The notes under the pieces were generated by a model. It saw nothing but the letters and a program-made list of their open reading frames with translations, ran no database searches and was not told the origin of the DNA. The position numbers were made by a program, and so were the translations under genes. A stretch of 5,913 bases of DNA from an uncultured Verrucomicrobiota bacterium (GTDB lineage: Bacteria; Verrucomicrobiota; Verrucomicrobiia; Limisphaerales; UBA9464). The stretch is from NCBI GenBank assembly GCA_903864375.1, contig CAIPFS010000444.1:1-5913 (forward strand). Direction: 5' to 3'. Positions within the stretch are counted from its first letter, which is position 1. Each line of letters starts with the position of its first letter. This document shows, in pieces, positions 1-5,913 of this stretch.

Positions 1-464
1 CGGCCCTGGAAAAACTGGCCGCACAGGCCCGCGAGCAGGTCGGCTTCGACATCTCGGTCGAGGCAGGGTGTGGGGCGGCGGGCGGGCTTGGCTTTGGACT
101 GCGGGTGTTTCTGGGAGCCTCCATGGAGTCGGGTTTCGACATTTTTTCCCGCCAGGCAAAGCTCGATGAACGGATTGCCGCAGCCGACCTGGTGCTGACC
201 GGCGAAGGGATGATTGACCGTCAGAGCATGATGGGAAAAGGAACCGGGCGACTCGCGCAGCGGTGCAAGGCCCTGGGCAAACGCTGCATTGGTTTTGGCG
301 GAATGGTCGAGGGTGTGGCCCGATCTCAGACCGCCGACCGCCTGTTCCATTCGGTTCACGATCTGGCACCGGGACTGACCAGCCCACTGGAGGCGCGCAA
401 GAATGCGGCGCTCTGGCTGGAGCGGCTGGCCGGCAAGGTGGCGGGGGAATACAACTGGTCCTGA
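1..464 (+). CDS. Glycerate kinase, class I (GarK/GlxK family), C-terminal part
   Basis: This is the 3' part of a glycerate kinase gene; the 5' end lies outside the window and the open frame runs from base 3 to a TGA at 462-464, giving 153 visible residues of a family usually about 370-380 long. The enzyme phosphorylates D-glycerate with ATP in the cytosol; class-I members such as E. coli GarK and GlxK are known to make 2-phosphoglycerate, feeding glycolysis. Seen in the sequence (visible numbering): a glycine-rich GCGAAGGLGFGL loop at 22-33, FLGASMESG at 36-44, and the family hallmark DLVLTGEGMIDRQS at 62-75 followed by GK at 78-79. The usual GKxPxGVA segment reads GKGTGRLA here, a mild divergence. 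The C-terminus ends in an amphipathic helix typical of the family. It converges with the ATE-like gene. GarK and GlxK cannot be told apart from this fragment, so no symbol is given. Family assignment is firm; physiological role is inferred. Confidence 0.9.
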   Translation, partial: ALEKLAAQAREQVGFDISVEAGCGAAGGLGFGLRVFLGASMESGFDIFSRQAKLDERIAAADLVLTGEGMIDRQSMMGKGTGRLAQRCKALGKRCIGFGGMVEGVARSQTADRLFHSVHDLAPGLTSPLEARKNAALWLERLAGKVAGEYNWS

Positions 465-597
465 GTGAAGGGTCTTCAGTTCGTTGGCAGATGTCGCCGG
501 TCCCTGGAGCCGTAGTCCCGCCGATCGGCACGCAAACGGGTTTCGGTCGGGTGGAGATTACGCCGCCTCACGCTTGGCGACTATGGGACCCCCAAGG
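465..597. other. Convergent intergenic region between glycerate kinase and ATE-like gene
   Basis: This 133-bp stretch separates two genes that converge. A bidirectional terminator would be expected, but I see no GC-rich stem followed by a T-run on either strand. The only clear symmetry is a 10-bp perfect palindrome GCCGATCGGC at 520-529. A 6-bp complementary pair, GGTCCC at 499-504 and GGGACC at 585-590, is too far apart to form a convincing terminator. No small gene could be supported here. Confidence 0.6.
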
Positions 598-1284
598 TTA
601 CACACCGCCGATCTGGCGCGGGAAGGGCCGCCAACCCGTGTCCCATTCATACGATTCCAGACCCCAAAACCGTTTCTTGTAGTCCATACAGGAGGCATCG
701 GAAAGGGCGTATCCCGGGTAGTAGTAGCGGAGTCCCAGACGCCGGGCGTGGGCGATCTCCAGCAGCATGGTGTAAATTCCAAGACTGCGATCCGCCATTT
801 CCGGATCAAAAAATCCGTAGAGACTGGCGAGGCTGTTTTCGCCCCGGGCCACGTAGCTGGACGCCAGCAGTCGTCCGTTGAACCGTAAATCAAACTCGAT
901 TCCCGGGACGGGATGGACGCCGGGAGCCGGGCCGAGAAAATCGTCCAATGCCTCCGGAACACCCTCTGCAAACCGGCGCTTGTGACGATCAAACAACTGG
1001 CGTCGTTCATCGTCGACGACCGGCTGACGGAGGATGACCTGGAGGTCACGATTGCGTCGGACGATCCGGCGTTGACTCGGGCTGAGCTGGAAACGGGAGA
1101 GGGCGATGCGAAGATGCAGCAACTCCGCCGGCTTTCCCCGCCAGGCGATCATGTTCTGGCGGAAGAAGGTAGTTCCCAAAAACCACCATGCCCCCGACCA
1201 GAGCTGATCCATCAGCCGGGGCGGAACGGACCAACTGACAAAGCTGTCCTCGTAGGGTGTTCGCACCTCGCGCAGAACGAGCAC
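598..1284 (-). CDS. ATE/Bpt-like aminoacyl-tRNA-protein transferase domain protein, cysteine-poor
   Basis: A 228-residue protein resembling the C-terminal, GNAT-fold domain of arginyl-tRNA-protein transferases (ATE) and bacterial aspartate/glutamate leucyltransferases (Bpt), which add an amino acid from tRNA to a protein N-terminus and so mark it for Clp-type degradation. Supporting motifs: QRRIVRRNRDLQV at 71-83, LYGFFDPEMADRSLGIYTML at 155-174, and YYPGYALSDASCMDYKKRF at 188-206, matching the canonical YxFFDP...SLG, YLGY and C-x-M-N/D-Y-K-x-R-F blocks. Length is close to the 230-250 of Bpt. The N-terminal half lacks the CxYL motif and the CxxCxxC-like cluster of typical ATE/Bpt; the only Cys is C199. 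The GTG at 1282-1284 is the first possible start after the SNF2 stop; no good ribosome binding site precedes it. It lies 51 bp downstream of SNF2 on the same strand, probably in one operon. It could instead be a GNAT or FemX-like acyltransferase of other specificity, so the catalytic role is inferred. Confidence 0.75.
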   Translation of the reverse strand: MLVLREVRTPYEDSFVSWSVPPRLMDQLWSGAWWFLGTTFFRQNMIAWRGKPAELLHLRIALSRFQLSPSQRRIVRRNRDLQVILRQPVVDDERRQLFDRHKRRFAEGVPEALDDFLGPAPGVHPVPGIEFDLRFNGRLLASSYVARGENSLASLYGFFDPEMADRSLGIYTMLLEIAHARRLGLRYYYPGYALSDASCMDYKKRFWGLESYEWDTGWRPFPRQIGGV

Positions 1285-1335
1285 CCGGGGCTGTGCCGCG
1301 TCAAATCGAAACCGACTGGAATCTAAACCGGGGGG

Positions 1336-4300
1336 CTAATCCTCGCTGAAGAGGTATTCCAGGTCGTCCTTGGTCAGATTGCTGGCGAAGCCTTCCTCCC
1401 CCAGCACATCGAGAATGGTCTGTGACTTGCGCTGTTGAAGTTCCCAGATCTTTTCCTCGACCGTTCCCGGCGCAATCAGCCGGTAGGCGTTGACCGTACG
1501 GGTTTGTCCGATGCGGTGCGAGCGATCGATGGCCTGGGCTTCCACGGCCGGATTCCACCACGGATCGTAAAGCACCACATAGCTGGCGGTGGTCAGATTC
1601 AAGCCGGTGCCGGCGGCCCTCAGCGACAGCAGGAAGACGGTGGCATCCGACTCTGCCTGGAAGGCATTGACGACTTCCTGGCGGCCCTTGGTTTCGCCCG
1701 TGAGCATGTAGGTCTTGAGCCCCCGCTCCTTGCAGGCCCCTTCCAGAAGTCGGAGCATTTCCACGAACTGGGAAAACAACAGGACCTTGTTGCCACTTGC
1801 CAGGATCGGTTCCAACAATTCGAACAGGGTTTCTGTCTTGCCGCTGGGACTGTCGTTTCCAACCAGCTTGGGATGGCAGCAAATCTGGCGGAGCCGGGTG
1901 AGGGCGGCGAGGACGTGCATCTTGGACTTGGCCATACCCTTTTCCTGAAGGGCCTTCATGACCTGCTCGCGGCTGCGTCGCAGTTCGGCGAGGTACAACT
2001 TGCGTTGTTCCTCATGGAGATCGCAGTCACGCCGTTCCTCGATACGGTCGGGGAGGTCCTTGGCCACCTGTTTTTTCAAGCGGCGCAGCATCAACGGGCG
2101 GAGGCGGGCGCTGAGGCGGCGGCGGGCGGCGCTAAACTCCCAGGGTGCCCCATCCCCCTTGGGCTCATAGATTTCGTGGAACGAGGCCTGACTGCCGAGG
2201 TAGGCAGGCTGGATGAAGTCGACAATGCTCCACAGGTCGAGCAGGCGGTTTTCCAACGGGGTTCCCGTCAGTGCCAGCCGGTGGTCGGCCTGAATCTCCT
2301 TCACCGCGATGGTCACCTGGGCGTTGGGATTCTTGATGAATTGGGCTTCATCCAGCACGAGGCAACGGAAATCGAATTTGGACAACTCCTCCAGGTCGCG
2401 GCGCAGGATGGCGTAGTTGGTGACCACCAGATCGTGTTCGGGAATCTGCTTCCGAAGATTGTGGCGGGCCTGACCGGACTGAAGCACCAGGACCTTGAGG
2501 TGGGGTGTGAATTTCTCCGCCTCCCGCCGCCAGTTGTGGAGAACGGAGGCCGGACAAAGGACCAGGGCCGGTTTGGGGTCCTTGGCATGCAACTCGTGGA
2601 GCCAGGTGAGCCAGGCCAGGGTTTGCAGGGTTTTTCCCAGGCCCATGTCGTCGGCGAGAATTCCGCCGAGGCGCATGCGGCTGAGGTGGCAAAGGAAGTC
2701 AAACCCCTCCTTTTGGTAGGGGCGAAGATCCGCATGGATTCGGGCGGGGAGGGCGGTGTCGGGTACCCCCTTGAATTCCTTCAGGCGGTCCTTGAGGGCG
2801 GCGACGGCCTTCTCGGTGCCTAATGCTTCAAGGGCGGCCTCATCCAGGTGCGTGGCATGGATGAGGGAGGCCTTTTGGGCGTCGGCACTCAAGCCATCAA
2901 GGCCCAGCGTCGCCGCCATTTCCTGGGCGCGCTTGTTGGCATCCATGTCGACCTCGACCCAGCCACCATCGGGCAGTTTGACGAACCGGGTGGTGGCAGC
3001 CGCCAACCGCTGGAGGTCGCCATGGGAGAGGCGCATGCCTTCGGCCTCCCACTCGGCACTGACGCTGAGCCAGTCGATGCCACTGCCTTTGAGCACCAGC
3101 TTGGGTTTGACCAGACGTCGGTTGAGAAACAACCGCTGGAACGGGGGATTTCCGAGGAATTCCGCCGTCTTGGGGCGATCGACCCAGGCGGCGGCCAGCG
3201 CGCTTAAAAAATGTTCATTGGCGTCACCCACCCAAAGCCCGGGCTCCGGGGTGAACCAGTCCAGTTGCTGCAACCAGTGAATGGCGGCCTGGATCCGGGG
3301 GTCATCCAACACCTCCGGTCGGTCGGCCAGCGAGGCGGCCTCCCGGGTTCGAGCCCATTCATGCCCATTCCACTGCCACTCTGAGCCGTCGCGGTCGCTG
3401 GTGGCCAGAAGTCGGAGCCGAACCACTTCGTCAGCCAGTTCAAAAACGAACTGGGGCATGGCCGGATGGGTGATGCACAACTGACTCCAATCGGCTTCCT
3501 GCGTTTCCCGGGCCGCCTTGTCCTGGGAGTCGCCGTTGGCCCCTTCCCGGGTTGATTTCGGGCGGGTGGTCTGGGATCGCCGGAGCTCCGTGAGAAGCCG
3601 GTGCGAGAGTTTTTTCACCGGCAGGACCGGGCGCTGTGCCCAGGGGCCGAGGAGGGTTGCCGGCGGTGCATTGCGAAGGATGTAGACCTCGTGGTCCACC
3701 AACACCAGCACCGGCTGTCCGACCATGAACCGGCAGTCGATCAGGTTGCGAACCTGACCGTCGGGTAGCCCCAGGAGGTGGGTAAAACTGAGGTCGCCGT
3801 CCAGGGTGTCGAGGTGCGGCTTCAATTCCGCCAGCTGGCCGTGGAACTGCAGATTGACGGCGGCTCCGGTCAGTTCCAATCGACTGCCGTGAGCCCACAT
3901 GGCCAGCCAGGTGAGAAGGTCGGCCCCTTCCAGCAACAGGGGTTCGCCCTCCCGGGCCTTGTCGATCCAGTTCGCGTGCAACCAGTCGATCACCGCCCAA
4001 TCTTCGGCAGGAAAGAGCTCCGCCTCATGCGCCGCCCGGGTACGGAGATCGCAGAGGTCGGCCAGAAACTTCTCTTTTTCGCCGGTCCGGGACCGAAAGA
4101 GCATGAAACGGATGGCGAGACGCCACTGATTGAGTTCGGAAGCGGCACGAACCGGCTCGCAAAGGATGCGCAGCGCTGCCTTGGGAGCGTCGAGGTGGGT
4201 ATGGGTGGCCGGGAGAAGCCAGTTCTCGAGTTCGTGAACAAATTGAAGTTCTTTTTCAGACTGCTCGACCTCTTGAAACCGATCGAAATTGGCAAATCCA

Positions 4301-4668
4301 ATCAGCTCGGTCGGCAGGGAGCGGTTGGCCCGGAGGAACAGCATGGCCACCTCTTCCAGGCGGGCGCGGGAGAGGCTGTTTTGAATCCGGCTCCACCAGT
4401 CGGTCTGGCCAAAGTCATTCCGCCGCAGGGCCAGTTTTTCAAGGTAATCATCGAAAAGCAGGTAGGCCCGCTGGGGATCGGCGCATTCGGCCAGAAGTTT
4501 GAGCACATTCTCGCGCTCGGCCACCTTCTCCTTGGAATCCGCGAGTTCGCGCCGGAGCTCCGCCAGAGAACCGTAGGTGTTGCTCAACACCCGGTGATGG
4601 GCGTCGTATTTGGTGGCGGCGGCACTCGGTCGGGTGGTCGGCGCTGACTTGCGGACAGTTCTCGGCAT
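1336..4668 (-). CDS. SNF2-family DEAD/H-type helicase-like ATPase (bacterial SNF2/HepA group)
   Basis: A large SNF2 ATPase of 1,110 residues, expected to translocate on double-stranded DNA using ATP and remodel bound proteins or stalled polymerase, as RapA/HepA does. Residues 1-20 are basic and Ser/Thr/Pro/Ala-rich; about 20-500 form a mostly helical region I do not recognise, with a charged low-complexity linker near 363-393. Residues about 520-595 (LKGSGIDWLSVSAEW, then RFVKLPDGGWVEV) resemble the bacterial SNF2-associated domain next to the motor. Motor motifs: Walker A DDMGLGKT 673-680, motif II DEAQ 773-776, motif III LTGTPLENRL 800-809, motif V AAGTGLNL 1018-1025, motif VI QAIDRSHRIGQ 1045-1055, plus the typical tail ELQQRK and DDLEYL. 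All catalytic residues are intact. No SWIM zinc motif is visible. I chose the ATG at 4666-4668; a TTG at 4681-4683, directly after an in-frame TAA, would add five residues. No methylase, nuclease or other defence partner is beside it, so a DISARM-type role is not supported. Confidence 0.93.
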   Translation of the reverse strand: MPRTVRKSAPTTRPSAAATKYDAHHRVLSNTYGSLAELRRELADSKEKVAERENVLKLLAECADPQRAYLLFDDYLEKLALRRNDFGQTDWWSRIQNSLSRARLEEVAMLFLRANRSLPTELIGFANFDRFQEVEQSEKELQFVHELENWLLPATHTHLDAPKAALRILCEPVRAASELNQWRLAIRFMLFRSRTGEKEKFLADLCDLRTRAAHEAELFPAEDWAVIDWLHANWIDKAREGEPLLLEGADLLTWLAMWAHGSRLELTGAAVNLQFHGQLAELKPHLDTLDGDLSFTHLLGLPDGQVRNLIDCRFMVGQPVLVLVDHEVYILRNAPPATLLGPWAQRPVLPVKKLSHRLLTELRRSQTTRPKSTREGANGDSQDKAARETQEADWSQLCITHPAMPQFVFELADEVVRLRLLATSDRDGSEWQWNGHEWARTREAASLADRPEVLDDPRIQAAIHWLQQLDWFTPEPGLWVGDANEHFLSALAAAWVDRPKTAEFLGNPPFQRLFLNRRLVKPKLVLKGSGIDWLSVSAEWEAEGMRLSHGDLQRLAAATTRFVKLPDGGWVEVDMDANKRAQEMAATLGLDGLSADAQKASLIHATHLDEAALEALGTEKAVAALKDRLKEFKGVPDTALPARIHADLRPYQKEGFDFLCHLSRMRLGGILADDMGLGKTLQTLAWLTWLHELHAKDPKPALVLCPASVLHNWRREAEKFTPHLKVLVLQSGQARHNLRKQIPEHDLVVTNYAILRRDLEELSKFDFRCLVLDEAQFIKNPNAQVTIAVKEIQADHRLALTGTPLENRLLDLWSIVDFIQPAYLGSQASFHEIYEPKGDGAPWEFSAARRRLSARLRPLMLRRLKKQVAKDLPDRIEERRDCDLHEEQRKLYLAELRRSREQVMKALQEKGMAKSKMHVLAALTRLRQICCHPKLVGNDSPSGKTETLFELLEPILASGNKVLLFSQFVEMLRLLEGACKERGLKTYMLTGETKGRQEVVNAFQAESDATVFLLSLRAAGTGLNLTTASYVVLYDPWWNPAVEAQAIDRSHRIGQTRTVNAYRLIAPGTVEEKIWELQQRKSQTILDVLGEEGFASNLTKDDLEYLFSED

Positions 4669-4700
4669 AGGGGGCGAATCCAATTAACGTAGTTCGCCAT
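4584..4700 (-). CDS. Possible 38-residue leader ORF overlapping the SNF2 start
   Basis: An ATG at 4698-4700 is preceded, five bases away, by GGAG (4706-4709), the best Shine-Dalgarno-like spacing in the gap and better than anything before the SNF2 ATG. It opens a 38-codon frame (MANYVNWIRPLCRELSASQR, then a Pro-rich end) that overlaps the first 85 bases of SNF2 in another frame and stops at TGA 4584-4586. It resembles no family I know. The downstream part has the composition expected of an out-of-frame reading of the SNF2 N-terminus. It may be chance; if translated it could tune SNF2 translation. It is mutually awkward with the promoter candidate, whose -10 box overlaps the same ATG. Confidence 0.2.
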   Translation of the reverse strand: MANYVNWIRPLCRELSASQRRPPDRVPPPPNTTPITGC

Positions 4701-4730
4701 TATCTCTCCAATCCATCCCCGGAGGGTCAA
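4699..4730 (-). promoter_or_regulatory. Candidate sigma70-type promoter for SNF2
   Basis: Reading on the - strand in the rny-SNF2 gap, TTGACC (4725-4730) is followed 20 bases later by GATAAT (4699-4704). Each hexamer is five of six to the consensus, but the spacer is longer than the usual 16-18. Transcription would begin near 4692, leaving a leader of about 24 bases before the SNF2 ATG. This would let SNF2 and the ATE-like gene be expressed separately from rny. The hexamers are seen directly; promoter activity is inference. Confidence 0.3.
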
Positions 4731-4763
4731 CAAGGAAGTGATTAAACCTCAAAGGGACATCGA

Positions 4764-5913
4764 TTACTTTGCATATTCGACGCAGCGCATCTCCCGGACC
4801 ACCGTGATGCGAATCTGACCGGGATAAACCAGGGCTTCCTCAATCTTTCGGGCCAGCTGGCGCGCCAATTGATGGGCCGAGGCGTCGTCGATGGCCTCCG
4901 GACGCACCACCACCCGCAGCTCGCGACCGGCCTGAACCGCAAACGCCTTTTCAACGCCTGGAAATGAAACGGCGATTTCCTCCAGGTTCTGAAGCCGCTT
5001 GATGTAGGTGGTCATGCTCTCGCTGCGTGCCCCCGGACGGCTGGCACTTATGGCATCCGCCGCCGCCACCAGAACTCCGAGTAAATTCTCATGAGGCACC
5101 TCGTCATGATGACTGGCCACCGCGTTGACGATATCGGCCGTTTCGCCCTCCCGTTTCAAGAAATCAGCACCGACAATCGCATGAGGGCCCTCGATTTCCT
5201 GCCCCATCGCCTTGCCGATGTCATGCAACAAGCCCGATCGCTTGGCAGCCTGGATGTCCTCCCCCAGTTCCGCCGCCATTAAACCACACAAATGGGCCAC
5301 CTCCACTGAATGCTCCAACACGTTCTGTGAGTAGCTGTTACGAAAGCGAAGTTTTCCCAGGGTTCGGGATATTTCGTTCGACAACGGCGCGATGCCCGCC
5401 CGGTAGATGGCCTCGGTTCCGGCGCGCAGGATAAAGTCATCCATCTCCGAGTTCACGGCCGCCACCACCTCCTCAATCCGGACCGGATGGATGCGTCCGT
5501 CGAGGATCAACCGCTCCATGGCCTGGCGGGCAACTTCGCGGCGGATGGGATCAAAGCCGGACAAGACCACGGCATTGGGGGTGTCATCGACCAGGACGGT
5601 GACGCCGGTGACGGCTTCGAAGGCGCGAATATTACGCCCATCGCGTCCGATGATGCGCCCCTTCATGTCTTCGGTCGTCAAGGCCACCGTCGCAGTGGTC
5701 GTCTCAAAGGTGTGGGTGGCCGCATAGCGTTGCAGGGCGATGCCCACGATTCGCCGGGCCTCGGCCTCGGCCTGAGTCCGGGCGTTTTCAATGATATGCC
5801 GACTCAAATCGGCGGCATCCCGGGCGGATTCCCGCTCGACCTCCCGGAGCAGAACGGTTCGAGCCGATGCCCCGTCCAGTTCGGCAATCCGTTCCAATCG
5901 GGCCACGGCTTCA
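4764..5913 (-). CDS. rny: Ribonuclease Y, partial (N-terminus beyond window edge)
   Basis: The C-terminal 382 residues of RNase Y, a membrane-anchored endoribonuclease that initiates mRNA decay and also processes structured RNAs. The frame is open to the right edge, so the N-terminal transmembrane helix and most of the coiled coil (roughly 130-140 residues of about 520) are missing. Visible numbering from the first full codon (5910-5912): the end of the coiled coil, rich in Glu/Arg/Ala, to about residue 65; a KH RNA-binding domain with GRIIGRDGRNI at 85-95; then the metal-dependent HD phosphohydrolase domain with EHSVEVAHL (H201), LLHDIGK (H230-D231), ASHHDEV (268-269) and AAADAISASRPGAR (D286). 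The C-terminal block FPGVEKAFAVQAGRELRV and the final EYAK are family signatures. All catalytic HD residues are intact. The stop is TAA at 4764-4766. No clear terminator hairpin separates it from SNF2, so some read-through transcription is plausible. Confidence 0.97.
   Translation of the reverse strand, partial: EAVARLERIAELDGASARTVLLREVERESARDAADLSRHIIENARTQAEAEARRIVGIALQRYAATHTFETTTATVALTTEDMKGRIIGRDGRNIRAFEAVTGVTVLVDDTPNAVVLSGFDPIRREVARQAMERLILDGRIHPVRIEEVVAAVNSEMDDFILRAGTEAIYRAGIAPLSNEISRTLGKLRFRNSYSQNVLEHSVEVAHLCGLMAAELGEDIQAAKRSGLLHDIGKAMGQEIEGPHAIVGADFLKREGETADIVNAVASHHDEVPHENLLGVLVAAADAISASRPGARSESMTTYIKRLQNLEEIAVSFPGVEKAFAVQAGRELRVVVRPEAIDDASAHQLARQLARKIEEALVYPGQIRITVVREMRCVEYAK

Noticed and set aside
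499..590. GGTCCC / GGGACC complementary pair as a terminator stem
   Set aside because: The arms are only six bases long, about 80 bases apart, and are not followed by a T-run.
1301..1882. A 193-codon - strand frame overlapping the 3' end of SNF2
   Set aside because: It overlaps the SNF2 helicase motifs V and VI in another frame and its product is Gly/Arg/Gln-rich without domain character.
1435..2823. A 462-codon open frame on the + strand, antisense to the SNF2 motor region
   Set aside because: It lies wholly opposite a well conserved SNF2 coding region with all motifs intact. Its product is low-complexity, rich in Gly, Gln and Glu without any recognisable domain, as expected from the complement of GC-rich coding sequence.
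3778..4647. A 289-codon + strand open frame antisense to the SNF2 N-terminal region
   Set aside because: Same reasoning: no recognisable motif and compositional shadow of the opposite strand gene. The codons on the - strand continue without a break into the SNF2 motor.
1336..4668. SNF2 protein as part of a phage-defence system such as DISARM
   Set aside because: The neighbours are rny, an ATE-like gene and a glycerate kinase. There is no methyltransferase, phospholipase-D-type nuclease, DUF1998 protein or other defence gene, and no sign of a mobile island.
4718..4727. CCCCGGAGGG as a terminator hairpin after rny
   Set aside because: It can form only a three-base-pair stem with a short loop and has no following T-run.

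Overview
The window is a GC-rich piece of bacterial chromosome with housekeeping-type gene content and no sign of mobile elements, CRISPR arrays or tRNA/rRNA genes. The mix of genes suggests a member of the Planctomycetes-Verrucomicrobia-Chlamydiae group, most likely a verrucomicrobial lineage. The basis is a class-I glycerate kinase, a short aminoacyl-tRNA-protein-transferase-like protein, a large SNF2 ATPase with a non-SWIM N-terminus, and an RNase Y, with weak Shine-Dalgarno signals and probable GTG/ATG starts. This taxonomic guess is an inference from gene content, not a measured placement.

Layout: from the left edge a + strand gene, the C-terminal part of a glycerate kinase, ends at 464. 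A 133-bp convergent junction follows (465-597). The rest of the window is three genes on the - strand, read from right to left: ribonuclease Y (rny, its 5' end cut off by the right edge), then after about 95 bp a SNF2-family DNA-dependent ATPase of about 1,110 residues, then after 51 bp a 228-residue protein resembling the C-terminal catalytic domain of arginyl/leucyl-tRNA-protein transferases (ATE/Bpt). The ATE-like gene follows SNF2 closely in the same orientation and is probably co-transcribed with it. Whether rny belongs to the same transcript is less clear, because the rny-SNF2 gap holds a possible promoter.

Functionally, the glycerate kinase belongs to central carbon metabolism, RNase Y to membrane-anchored mRNA decay, the SNF2 protein to ATP-driven remodelling of DNA- or RNA-polymerase-bound complexes, and the ATE-like protein possibly to N-degron tagging. 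No pathway obviously joins them. The points most worth a second look are the ATE-like protein, which keeps the acyltransferase core but has lost the cysteines usual in the family's N-terminal domain; the in-frame arrangement of SNF2 and ATE-like genes, separated by one TAG and 17 sense codons with no earlier start; and the rny-SNF2 gap, where one short sequence can be read either as a -10 box or as the ribosome binding site and ATG of a small overlapping ORF. I found no convincing evidence of a wholly new multi-gene system.
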